This document shows, in pieces, positions 25,453 to 32,443 of a stretch of DNA of 32,443 nt. The position numbers were made by a program, and so were the translations under genes. The notes below the pieces were generated by a model. It was not told the DNA's origin and made no database searches. It saw only the letters and a list, made by a program, of their open reading frames with translations. Position 1 is the stretch's first letter, and the number at the start of each line of letters is the position of its first letter. The stretch is taken from contig SXYM01000076.1 in assembly GCA_005789205.1 (NCBI GenBank), positions 1 to 32,443 on the forward strand, in the 5' to 3' direction. This DNA comes from Actinomycetota bacterium. Lineage in GTDB: Bacteria; Actinomycetota; Actinomycetes; Nanopelagicales; Nanopelagicaceae.

Positions 25453-26870
25453 ACTTTTAACGTCGGCATTCCTAGTAATGTCGCTGCACTCTTCTTTTCT
25501 GCAGTGCGTGCTGCATGAGCATCCCCACCGCGCGTAGCTCTCACTTTTACTGGATTTCCGATTAAATAGTGCGCTGAAGCTTGAGTAATAGATACCTCTA
25601 CTTCATCACCGGGGCGTGCTTCGATGCTGTTTGAGAAGTGAACTAATCTAAAATCCTCACTACGCCCAGTCATACGCGCCTGCGCTTCATCTCTGCGGCC
25701 CTCATAATCACCAACTAATACTTTAAATTCCTTGCCGACTGCTTCTTCATTTACAGAAAGAGATATTGCCTGTTGGTGATTATGCAAACGTGTATAGCGC
25801 TCACCAACAACTTCTGGCGAAACTTGATCGGGCATAGAAGCTGCCGGTGTTCCGGGGCGCTTTGAGTATTGATAGGTGTAGGCAGCTGCAAAACGTGCCT
25901 GCGTACAAAGATCCATTGTCGCCTGGAAATCACTTTCAGTCTCACCAGGGAAACCAACAATGATGTCAGTTGTAATTGCAGCATGTGGCATGGCAATACG
26001 GACTCGATCAATTATTCCTAAATATCTATCGGTTCTATATGAGCGACGCATAGCTTGCAAAATTGAATTAGAACCTGACTGAAGCGGCATATGAAGATGT
26101 GGCATGACATTGGCTGTTGTTGCCATAACTTCAATAACATCATCGGTGAAATCACGTGGGTGCGGAGACATAAAACGCACTCGTTCTAATCCATCAACTT
26201 TGCCACATTCTTGAAGTAAGTTGGCAAACGCACTTCTGTCGCCAAAATCAACTCCATAGGCGTTCACATTTTGACCCAGCAACGTAATTTCTATGACGCC
26301 TTGATCAACTAGCGTTCGAACTTCACTCAAAATATCGATTGCACTTCGATCTTTTTCAATACCACGCAAAGTTGGCACAATACAAAAAGTGCAGGTGTTA
26401 TTACACCCAACCGAAACGGATACCCAGGAAGAGAACGCTGATAAACGTCTTGCCGGAAGAGTTGATGGAAAATGCTCCAAAGATTCAAGAATTTCAATCT
26501 GAGATTCTTCTTCGATTCGAGCACGTTCAAGTAAGACCGGGAGTGAGCCAACATTGTGAGTTCCAAAGACCACATCGACATATGGTGCCTTTTTCAAAAT
26601 TGTTGCCTGATCTTTTTGAGCTAAGCATCCACCAACTGCAATCTGCATATTGGGGTTAGCTTTTTTAATGGGGGCTAAGAAAGACAAGTTTCCATATAAT
26701 TTGTTATCTGCATTTTCACGCACTGCACATGTATTGAAAACAACAATGTCTGCCTGTGTTCCCGGCTCGGCTGGAATAAAACCTGCCTCATCAAGTAATC
26801 CAGAAATACGCTCTGAATCATGCACATTCATCTGGCAGCCGTAAGTTTCGACGGCATAGGTGCGGTTCAT
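25449..26870 (-). CDS. miaB: tRNA-2-methylthio-N6-dimethylallyladenosine synthase
   Basis: The 473-residue radical-SAM methylthiotransferase has the N-terminal UPF0004 domain with three cysteines for the auxiliary cluster ([24 protein letters not shown]). The radical-SAM core has [11 protein letters not shown] (CxxxCxxC), and a C-terminal TRAM domain (about 375-440) binds RNA. It adds the 2-methylthio group to i6A37 made by MiaA. It leads a four-gene operon with miaA, dapF and hflX. A TACGAT -10 box lies 6 bases before the ATG in the 22-base gap after the class II amidotransferase gene, so the operon probably has its own leaderless promoter. Confidence 0.96.
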   Translation of the reverse strand: MNRTYAVETYGCQMNVHDSERISGLLDEAGFIPAEPGTQADIVVFNTCAVRENADNKLYGNLSFLAPIKKANPNMQIAVGGCLAQKDQATILKKAPYVDVVFGTHNVGSLPVLLERARIEEESQIEILESLEHFPSTLPARRLSAFSSWVSVSVGCNNTCTFCIVPTLRGIEKDRSAIDILSEVRTLVDQGVIEITLLGQNVNAYGVDFGDRSAFANLLQECGKVDGLERVRFMSPHPRDFTDDVIEVMATTANVMPHLHMPLQSGSNSILQAMRRSYRTDRYLGIIDRVRIAMPHAAITTDIIVGFPGETESDFQATMDLCTQARFAAAYTYQYSKRPGTPAASMPDQVSPEVVGERYTRLHNHQQAISLSVNEEAVGKEFKVLVGDYEGRRDEAQARMTGRSEDFRLVHFSNSIEARPGDEVEVSITQASAHYLIGNPVKVRATRGGDAHAARTAEKKSAATLLGMPTLKV

Positions 26871-26876
26871 GCACCT

Positions 26877-26882
26877 ATCGTA
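26877..26882 (-). promoter_or_regulatory. Candidate -10 box (leaderless) for miaB operon
   Basis: On the minus strand TACGAT is followed by AGGTGC (6 bases) and the ATG at 26870. AGGT alone would be too close to serve as a Shine-Dalgarno site. Confidence 0.45.
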
Positions 26883-26892
26883 ATGGGGGAAA

Positions 26893-27633
26893 TTAGAGGT
26901 TGATTACGTCAATCTCAAAGGTTGAACGGTTCACGATGGCCGCATGGTGATTTTCTAAGGTGTGCCAGCCTGGTTGGTTCCATCCACTTGATGCAAAGAG
27001 AACCCCATCAGAGTTTTTCTTATACTTGATGACGTAATAGTCAGCAGGTGCCCAATCTGGTTTCTTTTCAGAATTGTGCTCACTACCAATAACAAAGCTC
27101 TCTTTGTTCATCAACATGAAGTTCAAAGATGTTGTCTTTCCATGTTCTTTGATAATAGCAACAGTTGTCTTGATTCCGTCAGCTAAACCTAGTTTCTCGA
27201 TCTGTGTCATCATCAGATAGAAATAGCGCTCACTATCAGTGTCACCAACAATTAACTTCTTGAATTTTTCATCAATGAAGTCAGAAAAAGAATCCGGAGG
27301 AAAAATAGATCCATTATGGATAAATGAGTAATCCCCATAAACAAATGGATGTGCATTGTTCTCACTAACTGATAAGCCCTTGGTTGCCCAACGAAGATGC
27401 AGTAGAGCACCATCGGCTGCATTGTCAGCAATCACTTTTTGAAAAGTTGCACTTTCGGCTGCAGCTTCAACTCTCTTCTCGAGCACTGCGTGTGTGTGCT
27501 GTCTATCATTTGTGGAGATTCCCCAGCCGTCGCAGTGGACAGATGACAGGGCGATAAATTCTTCAAAATCTTCACCCACTTGTGCGGGAAATGAGGATTC
27601 AGCCTGCGACACGTATCCCATAAGACGGCACAT
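26893..27633 (-). CDS. Class II (Ntn-type) glutamine amidotransferase, YafJ/EgtC-like
   Basis: I start at ATG 27633 (246 residues), giving [10 protein letters not shown]. In class II amidotransferases the cysteine directly after the initiator methionine becomes the N-terminal nucleophile, so this start is almost forced. The ORF track begins 33 codons too early. Further motifs are [37 protein letters not shown] and [13 protein letters not shown], the standard Gn-AT_II glutamine-site segments. No synthase domain is attached, so the enzyme stands alone, as EgtC (a gamma-glutamyl amide hydrolase) and YafJ do. It diverges from an amine permease and lies in a cluster with a gamma-glutamyl ligase, so hydrolysis of a gamma-glutamyl amide intermediate is a reasonable hypothesis. 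EgtA, B and D are not seen nearby. TAATCT at 27678-27683 (minus) is a possible -10 box. Confidence 0.88.
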   Translation of the reverse strand: MCRLMGYVSQAESSFPAQVGEDFEEFIALSSVHCDGWGISTNDRQHTHAVLEKRVEAAAESATFQKVIADNAADGALLHLRWATKGLSVSENNAHPFVYGDYSFIHNGSIFPPDSFSDFIDEKFKKLIVGDTDSERYFYLMMTQIEKLGLADGIKTTVAIIKEHGKTTSLNFMLMNKESFVIGSEHNSEKKPDWAPADYYVIKYKKNSDGVLFASSGWNQPGWHTLENHHAAIVNRSTFEIDVINL

Positions 27634-27696
27634 TTTTGAGAAAATCCCTTCCATCTCGGTCACACTGTGGAGTAGAAAGATTACCCCAAATGGCTC

Positions 27697-27705
27697 AAGG
27701 AGGAG
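27697..27705 (+). promoter_or_regulatory. Strong Shine-Dalgarno sequence fixing a TTG start
   Basis: AAGGAGGAG is followed by AACATC (6 bases) and TTG 27712. It is the best ribosome binding site in the window and justifies the unusual start codon. Confidence 0.8.
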
Positions 27706-27711
27706 AACATC

Positions 27712-29247
27712 TTGGCACTTACAGACGAACAACGCTTAAATCAACTCGGTTATAAGCAAGAACTTAACCGAACATGGAGTTCGTTCTCGAACTTCGCGAT
27801 CTCATTCTCAATCATTTCAATTCTCGCAGGTTGTTTCACAACATTTGCTCAGGCTTGGAATAACGGAGGCCCAGTTGCAATTTCAATCGGATGGCCGCTG
27901 ATCTCACTTTTCATTTTGATTATCGGCTTTTGTATGTCAGAACTTGCTTCTGCATATCCAACATCAGGTGGTATTTACTGGTGGTCATCAAAGCTAGGTG
28001 GAGCAAGAGCTGGTTTCTACACCGGTTGGCTTAACCTAATTGGCCTAGTCTCTGTAACCGCATCTGTGGGTTACGGCGTGACTGGATTCCTAAACAACCT
28101 CATTGGCTTGTACTCACCTTCATATGCAACAAGCTTTATGGGTGGGGATTACATCAAGCAACAGTTCATGCTCTTCCTCATTGTTATTGCTTTTGCCACT
28201 TTGGTAAACGTTTATAGTGGTCCACTACTAGCTATGTTTAACAACATCTCAGTATGGTGGCACGTTTTCGGCGCTGCGCTCATTGTTGGAATTCTGGTAT
28301 TTGGTACAGATAAGCATCAATCACTCAACTGGATGTTTACCACACAAGTAAACAACTCGGGCTTTGGTGACAACGCTTACTGGTATTTTGTGCTTCCACT
28401 GGGATTCTTGCTCACTCAATACACAATTACTGGTTTTGATGCTTCAGCTCACTTGTCAGAGGAAACTCACAGCGCTCACTTAGCGGCTGCAAAGGGCATT
28501 TGGAAGTCAATTGCTTACTCCGCAATTGGTGGATATATCCTTTTGATGTCTTTCCTTTATGTTGCTACTAACACTGATTACATCAACTCATTTGATCCAG
28601 CTGTAAACCCTTACGGTGGCGGTTCAATCATTGCGTTGCTATACAGCGCACTAGGTGGAGGAGCATCATTCAAGTTAGTCATGCTCATCACTACAGTTGG
28701 TCAAATCTTCTGTGTTACAGCGTGCTTAACCTCTTGCTCACGCATGATGTTTGCATTCTCGCGCGACGGTGCTGTACCCGGAGGAAATCTCTGGAAGAAA
28801 GTAAACAAGCACCAGGTTCCAGCTAATGCAGTACTCGCATCTGCTGTTGCCGGAGTTGTATTGACACTTCCAGCTCTTTGGAAATCACCAACTGGTGCAC
28901 CAACAGCGTTTTATGCAGTCGTATCAGTTTGTGTGATTTCTCTTTACTTAGCTTTCTTAATTCCAATTTACCTACGCCTAAAGGCTGGTGATAAATTCAA
29001 AGTTGGTGAATGGAACCTTGGATCTAAGTACAAGTGGATGGGCACCATTGCAGTTGCCGAAATCGCAGTTATTTCGGTTTACTTTATTCTTCCATTCTCA
29101 CCAGCTGGTGTTCCGGGAAATGAAGGCTTCACTTGGACAGCAGTGAATTACGCACCGATTGTTACTGGCGGAGCGTTAGTCATTCTGTGGATCTGGTGGA
29201 ACCTATCTGCTAAGAAGTGGTACACAGGACCTCGAACAAACCTATAA
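27712..29247 (+). CDS. APC-superfamily amino acid/amine permease (ACT type)
   Basis: This is a 511-residue membrane protein with about 12 helices. The start TLNQLGYKQELNRTWSSFSNFAISFSIISILAG-like block (here RLNQLGYKQELNRTWSSF), CMSELASAYPTSGGIYWWSSKLGG and FYTGWLNLIGLVSVTAS are the signatures of the amino acid-choline transporter (ACT) branch of the APC superfamily, which includes yeast GABA/putrescine carrier Uga4. LTQYTITGFDASAHLSEETHSA is the conserved central segment. Substrate is probably an amino acid or amine, and the downstream gamma-glutamyl ligase and aldehyde dehydrogenase favour a polyamine or GABA-like amine. The TTG start has the strongest Shine-Dalgarno sequence in the window. 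A strong terminator directly follows, so the gene is its own transcription unit. Confidence 0.9.
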   Translation: MALTDEQRLNQLGYKQELNRTWSSFSNFAISFSIISILAGCFTTFAQAWNNGGPVAISIGWPLISLFILIIGFCMSELASAYPTSGGIYWWSSKLGGARAGFYTGWLNLIGLVSVTASVGYGVTGFLNNLIGLYSPSYATSFMGGDYIKQQFMLFLIVIAFATLVNVYSGPLLAMFNNISVWWHVFGAALIVGILVFGTDKHQSLNWMFTTQVNNSGFGDNAYWYFVLPLGFLLTQYTITGFDASAHLSEETHSAHLAAAKGIWKSIAYSAIGGYILLMSFLYVATNTDYINSFDPAVNPYGGGSIIALLYSALGGGASFKLVMLITTVGQIFCVTACLTSCSRMMFAFSRDGAVPGGNLWKKVNKHQVPANAVLASAVAGVVLTLPALWKSPTGAPTAFYAVVSVCVISLYLAFLIPIYLRLKAGDKFKVGEWNLGSKYKWMGTIAVAEIAVISVYFILPFSPAGVPGNEGFTWTAVNYAPIVTGGALVILWIWWNLSAKKWYTGPRTNL

Positions 29248-29265
29248 AACAGTTATAACTCTCAT

Positions 29266-29301
29266 AAATCCCCCCGCACACAAAGTGCGGGGGGATTTTT
29301 T
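29266..29301 (+). terminator. Strong intrinsic terminator after the amine permease
   Basis: AAATCCCCCCGCAC (29266-29279), loop ACAAA, GTGCGGGGGGATTT (29285-29298): a perfect 14-bp stem with a T-run at 29296-29301. It separates the permease from the downstream ligase gene, which has its own promoter at 29330. Confidence 0.93.
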
Positions 29302-29329
29302 AACCCTAGATTTTGCAGGCGTAAATCGT

Positions 29330-29335
29330 TAGGCT
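29330..29335 (+). promoter_or_regulatory. Candidate -10 box (leaderless) for the GS-like ligase gene
   Basis: TAGGCT is followed by ATCGGGC (7 bases) and the ATG at 29343. There is no ribosome binding site between, and the promoter sits directly behind the terminator. Confidence 0.5.
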
Positions 29336-29342
29336 ATCGGGC

Positions 29343-30701
29343 ATGACATCAATGACAATTGCTGATTTAACAGCCAAGATCAAGAGTGGTGAAGTAGATA
29401 CCGTCGTCGTAGCAATGACCGATATGCAGGGCCGCTTAACAGGTAAGCGCATCCACGGGGAGTTCTTTCTTGATGAAGTGCTTAAGCATGGCACTGAAGG
29501 GTGCAACTACCTTCTAGCAGTCGATGTTGATATGAATACCGTAGATGGGTATGAAATGTCTTCATGGGAGCGCGGCTATAGTGATTTCGCTTTGGTTCCA
29601 GATATGGACACCTTGCGCATGATTGATTGGCAAGAAGGTGCTGCACTTGTGTTAGCTGATGTGCAATGGCTAGATCACACAGATGTTGTGGCATCCCCTC
29701 GTCAGATCCTTCGCAGGCAAGTTAAAGCGCTCAAGGATGCTGGCATGGAAGCCATGTGTGGAACTGAGCTTGAGTTCGTCGTGTACAAAGACACATATGA
29801 GGAAGCTTGGAACAAGGGCTACAAGAACCTGATTCCTGTTAACCAATACAACGTTGACTATTCAATTTTAGGTGGATCACGCATTGAGCCTCTATTGCGC
29901 AGAATCCGTTTGTCTATGGCAAAAGCTGGAATGACTGTTGAATCCGTTAAGGGTGAATGTAACTTTGGGCAGCACGAAATTGCCTTTAAGTACTCTGATG
30001 CTCTATCAAATTGCGATAACCACGTCATTTATAAAAACGGTGCTAAAGAGATTGCGGCACAAGATGGCTATGCACTTACATTTATGGCTAAGCCAAATGA
30101 AAAAGAAGGTAACTCTTCACACATTCACCTTTCATTCCGTGGACTAGATGGCTCCATGGTGATGGCTGATGATTCAGATAAAGAGCAGGGTCTTAGCGAT
30201 CTTGGTCGCCAGTTCATTGCTGGACAGATTGCGCATATGCGCGAGATGTCTTTGCTCTTTGCACCAAACATCAACTCTTATAAGCGCTATGTTCCAGGCT
30301 CATTTGCTCCAACAGCTATCCGCTGGGGTCGCGATAACCGCACATGCGCCCTTCGTTTAGTAGGCAAGGGTGCAAGTCTTCGCCTTGAAAACCGTGTTGC
30401 AGGCGGAGATGTAAATCCCTACCTAGCTGTTTCTGGAATCATCGCCGCAGGCCTTGATGGAATTAGGAACAAGATGGTTCTAGAACCAGCTTTCACGGGA
30501 AATGCATACGCCTCAGACTCACAACGGGTTCCTTCATCAATGAATGAATCACTTGCGCTATGGGAGGGCTCTTCTTGGGTTAAGGAAACCTTTGGCGCTG
30601 AAGTCCAGGCACACTATGCAAATATGGCCAAGATTGAAATTGCTGCATACGGCAAGGCAATCACCGATTGGGAATTAGTCCGCAACTTCGAAAGGTTCTA
30701 A
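29343..30701 (+). CDS. Glutamine synthetase-like gamma-glutamyl ligase (PuuA/GlnA3-type)
   Basis: The 452-residue protein has the GS fold: a beta-grasp N-terminus (DTVVVAMTDMQGRLTGKRIHGEFF) and a catalytic domain with GTELEFVVYKD, ESVKGECNFGQHEIAF, SSHIHLSF (ATP/metal histidine), NSYKRYVPGSFAPTAIRWGRDNRT and SLRLENRVAGGDVNPYLA. The last two blocks read as in gamma-glutamylpolyamine or amine ligases (PuuA, Streptomyces GlnA3), not as in ammonia-assimilating GlnA, and the NLY-D/E-LP adenylylation site of housekeeping GS is not present. Predicted reaction: ATP-dependent gamma-glutamylation of putrescine, another polyamine or a monoamine. Context agrees: permease upstream, aldehyde dehydrogenase 6 bases downstream. 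Amine specificity is inference. Confidence 0.88.
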   Translation: MTSMTIADLTAKIKSGEVDTVVVAMTDMQGRLTGKRIHGEFFLDEVLKHGTEGCNYLLAVDVDMNTVDGYEMSSWERGYSDFALVPDMDTLRMIDWQEGAALVLADVQWLDHTDVVASPRQILRRQVKALKDAGMEAMCGTELEFVVYKDTYEEAWNKGYKNLIPVNQYNVDYSILGGSRIEPLLRRIRLSMAKAGMTVESVKGECNFGQHEIAFKYSDALSNCDNHVIYKNGAKEIAAQDGYALTFMAKPNEKEGNSSHIHLSFRGLDGSMVMADDSDKEQGLSDLGRQFIAGQIAHMREMSLLFAPNINSYKRYVPGSFAPTAIRWGRDNRTCALRLVGKGASLRLENRVAGGDVNPYLAVSGIIAAGLDGIRNKMVLEPAFTGNAYASDSQRVPSSMNESLALWEGSSWVKETFGAEVQAHYANMAKIEIAAYGKAITDWELVRNFERF

Positions 30702-30707
30702 ACAACC

Positions 30708-32066
30708 GTGTCCACTTCATACGATGTAATCAATCCTGCCACCGAACAAATCGTTAAGAATGTTCCGCACTTAGATTTGGAACAGACTGATGCAATTATT
30801 GCAAAGGCAGCTAAAGCTTTTGAAACTTGGAAAAATGTCACTCCTGGTGAGCGTGCTCGCTTACTTCGTGCCTTTTCCCAAGTTGTAACAGACCACCGTG
30901 AAGAGTTGGCGCAGTTAGAAATCACTAATGCTGGCCACACACGAGGCAATGCACTCTGGGAAGCAGACAACGTTGCAAATACGCTGATGTATTACTCAGC
31001 AGCACCAGAGCGCCTATTTGGTAAGCAAATTCCAGTTCCAGGCGGAATAGATATAACTTTCAAAGAGCCTTTAGGTGTTGTTGGAATCATTGTTCCTTGG
31101 AACTTCCCGATGCCAATTGCTGGTTGGGGCTTTGCACCAGCGCTAGCTGCTGGAAATACTGTCGTTCTAAAGCCAGCCGAATACACACCACTAACTGCTA
31201 TTCGCCTTGGCGAACTTGCATTGCTCGCCGGAATTCCTGAAGGTGTTCTCAACGTATTGCCTGGCAAGGGAAGTGTTGTTGGCAATCGCTTTGTTACACA
31301 TCCCCTAGTTCGAAAAGTTGGCTTCACAGGTTCAACTGAAGTTGGTAAGCAGATCATGGCTGGATGCGCCGATCAGGTGAAGCGCGTGACTCTTGAGCTT
31401 GGTGGCAAGAGCGCTAACATCATCTTTGCTGATGCAGACATTAAAAAAGCTGCAGCTGGGGCACCTGGCGCGGTCTTTGATAACGCTGGCCAAGATTGCT
31501 GTGCTCGTTCAAGAATCCTTGTGCAAAAGTCGGCATTCGATAAGTTCATGGAGCACTTCGAAGTCGCGGTTAAGAAGTTCCGCTGCGAAGATCCAAATCT
31601 AGCTACTGCTGAAATGGGACCACTGATTTCAAAGAAGCAGTTTGATGTTGTTGAGTCTTATCTTGACGACAAAATTGCTTTCCAAGGTTCAGCACCATCA
31701 GGGCCCGGATACTGGATGCCACCAACCGTCTTGCTCCCTAAAAACGCCCAAGCAAAATCATGGCGTGAAGAGATCTTCGGTCCAGTTGTTTCAATCTTAA
31801 CTTTTGAAGATGAAGCAGAAGGCATCAAGATGGCAAACGATAGCGAGTATGGATTATCCGGTTCTATCTGGACACGCGAAGTCGGAAAAGCTCTTCGTGT
31901 TTCCCGCGCGATTGAAACAGGCGCACTATCTGTAAATTCAAATTCTTCAGTGCGTTTCTGGACACCATTTGGTGGCTTTAAGCAGTCAGGCCTAGGACGT
32001 AGTTTAGGTCCAGATGCAGTTGATTCCTACACAGAGTTAAAAAACGTATTTATCTCTAACGACTAA
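30708..32066 (+). CDS. NAD(P)-dependent aldehyde dehydrogenase, probably (gamma-glutamyl-)aminoaldehyde oxidising
   Basis: The 452-residue ALDH starts at GTG 30708, 6 bases after the ligase gene, with AAAGG upstream. Motifs: the NAD-binding IVPWNFPMPIAGWGFAPALAAGNTVVLKPAEYTP, FTGSTEVGKQIM, the general base in LELGGKSANIIF, the nucleophile in NAGQDCCARSRI (two adjacent cysteines), and EEIFGPVVSI and PFGGFKQSGLGRSLG. It is shorter than the usual 475-495. The stretch between GPLISKKQFDVVESYLDD and GYWMPPTVL is only about 14 residues, whereas relatives carry roughly 25-30. In a gamma-glutamyl amine route it would oxidise the (gamma-glutamyl-)aminobutyraldehyde to the acid. Its stop abuts the convergent amidotransferase gene within TAATTA. 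Confidence 0.9.
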   Translation: MSTSYDVINPATEQIVKNVPHLDLEQTDAIIAKAAKAFETWKNVTPGERARLLRAFSQVVTDHREELAQLEITNAGHTRGNALWEADNVANTLMYYSAAPERLFGKQIPVPGGIDITFKEPLGVVGIIVPWNFPMPIAGWGFAPALAAGNTVVLKPAEYTPLTAIRLGELALLAGIPEGVLNVLPGKGSVVGNRFVTHPLVRKVGFTGSTEVGKQIMAGCADQVKRVTLELGGKSANIIFADADIKKAAAGAPGAVFDNAGQDCCARSRILVQKSAFDKFMEHFEVAVKKFRCEDPNLATAEMGPLISKKQFDVVESYLDDKIAFQGSAPSGPGYWMPPTVLLPKNAQAKSWREEIFGPVVSILTFEDEAEGIKMANDSEYGLSGSIWTREVGKALRVSRAIETGALSVNSNSSVRFWTPFGGFKQSGLGRSLGPDAVDSYTELKNVFISND

Positions 32067-32443
32067 TTAGATTGTGCGGATTGGCGCGGTTGCGATGCGA
32101 TCAAGAAATTGATCAACTAAATCGTAACCGCGCTGATTGCTTTCAGCCTCTAATTTTCTAGTTTCTGCACGTAGCTGATCTACAACCACTCCTTCAGATT
32201 CAACTTCGGCGCATCCACCTTCCATTGCCAACCACATATCCAAAACTTCAGAATCAATTTCTGGGTGAAACTGCAGGCCTAATGTGCGACCAAAGTGATA
32301 TGCCTGCGGACATAACTCAGTTCGGGCAATCTCTGTTGCCCCAGGTGGAACAGTGAAACGATCCCAGTGGTATTGAAACCAGGGACCTTTAGGAATCAAA
32401 GTCTCATCATCACTATCTGTTTCATACCAGCCAAGCTCTGCAC
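32067..32443 (-). CDS. Class I glutamine amidotransferase (GATase type 1), cut by window end
   Basis: The frame is open past the TTG at 32399 used by the ORF track to the window end (codons reading AELGWYETDSDDET precede it), so the N-terminal part with the cysteine nucleophile is outside. The visible C-terminal half reads LIPKGPWFQYHWDRFTVPPGATEIARTELCPQAYHFGRTLGLQFHPEID. The histidine and glutamate of HPE are the rest of the catalytic triad, and the HWDRF / PPGA pattern is that of free-standing GMP-synthase-like amidotransferases. Since no synthase partner is adjacent, it may hydrolyse a gamma-glutamyl bond, PuuD-like in role though the sequence is of a different subgroup from PuuD. It is convergent with the aldehyde dehydrogenase. 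Confidence 0.85.
   Translation of the reverse strand, partial: AELGWYETDSDDETLIPKGPWFQYHWDRFTVPPGATEIARTELCPQAYHFGRTLGLQFHPEIDSEVLDMWLAMEGGCAEVESEGVVVDQLRAETRKLEAESNQRGYDLVDQFLDRIATAPIRTI

Noticed and set aside
29343-30701. Housekeeping, ammonia-assimilating glutamine synthetase (glnA).
   Set aside because: The late motifs (VPGSFAPTAIRWGRDNRT, LENRVAGGDVNPYLA) match amine-ligating relatives, and the NLY-D/E-LP adenylylation site is missing.
32067-32443. PuuD-type gamma-glutamyl-GABA hydrolase.
   Set aside because: The visible half (HWDRF, PPGA, GLQFHPEI) fits the GMP-synthase-like GATase type 1 group better than peptidase C26. A PuuD-like role remains only a hypothesis.
1-32443. tRNA, rRNA, CRISPR arrays, insertion sequences, integrase or phage genes.
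   Set aside because: None seen. Nearly all sequence is accounted for by recognisable chromosomal genes, no gap exceeds 95 bases, and no repeated spacer pattern or transposase motif was found by eye.

Overview
The window looks like a chromosomal segment of a streamlined, low-to-mid GC actinobacterium, most likely a freshwater acI-type (Nanopelagicales, Planktophila/Nanopelagicus-like) organism. The phylum call rests on families that are largely actinobacterial (DUF3000, DUF3093, DUF3159, DUF4193, a PimB-type mannosyltransferase, an NlpC/P60 endopeptidase of RipA/RipC style) and on gene order resembling the fadD15-pimB and dut-trkA-trkA-TRAM methyltransferase blocks I recall from Mycobacterium and Streptomyces. 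The acI assignment is inference from the AT-leaning composition and extreme compaction. With the starts chosen here I count 33 protein genes and only about 750 noncoding bases by hand (about 98% coding). No gap exceeds 95 bases. I see no tRNA, rRNA, CRISPR, insertion sequence or prophage.

Layout. 1-6946: the end of a Gfo/Idh/MocA oxidoreductase, a ROK sugar kinase with an SRPBCC protein, a long-chain acyl-CoA synthetase, a very small histidine kinase with a NarL-type regulator, a PimB-like mannosyltransferase and a secreted NlpC/P60 hydrolase. 7039-11176: a RibD-C/DHFR-like protein, a DMT permease, DUF3000, RNase D and an FTR1/EfeU iron permease with a striking palindrome at its promoter. 11243-17189: thiolase plus FadB-type multifunctional beta-oxidation enzyme, convergent with aconitase. 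17224-22189: TRAM-domain RNA methyltransferase, a TrkA pair, DUF3159, dUTPase, hotdog thioesterase, DUF3093 and DUF4193. 22285-26870: a tight miaB-miaA-dapF-hflX operon. 26893-32443: a class II amidotransferase diverging from an ACT-type amine permease, then a GS-like gamma-glutamyl ligase, an aldehyde dehydrogenase and a class I amidotransferase (cut by the window). This last group reads as a gamma-glutamylated polyamine/amine degradation cluster.

How it is expressed. Twelve or thirteen gene starts have an actinobacterial -10 hexamer (TANNNT) ending exactly 6 or 7 bases before the start codon and no Shine-Dalgarno sequence in between, so leaderless transcription is probably the default for first genes of operons here. 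Genes inside operons, the thiolase and the amine permease instead carry visible Shine-Dalgarno sequences or overlap the previous gene. All seven convergent gene pairs overlap or abut, and I can find only one clear intrinsic terminator (after the amine permease).

Most interesting: the minimal sensorless histidine kinase that appears to lack a strand of its ATPase fold; the palindrome over the FTR1 -35 region; the two roughly 30-bp divergent leaderless promoters; and the amine cluster bounded by two unrelated glutamine-amidotransferase-fold enzymes.
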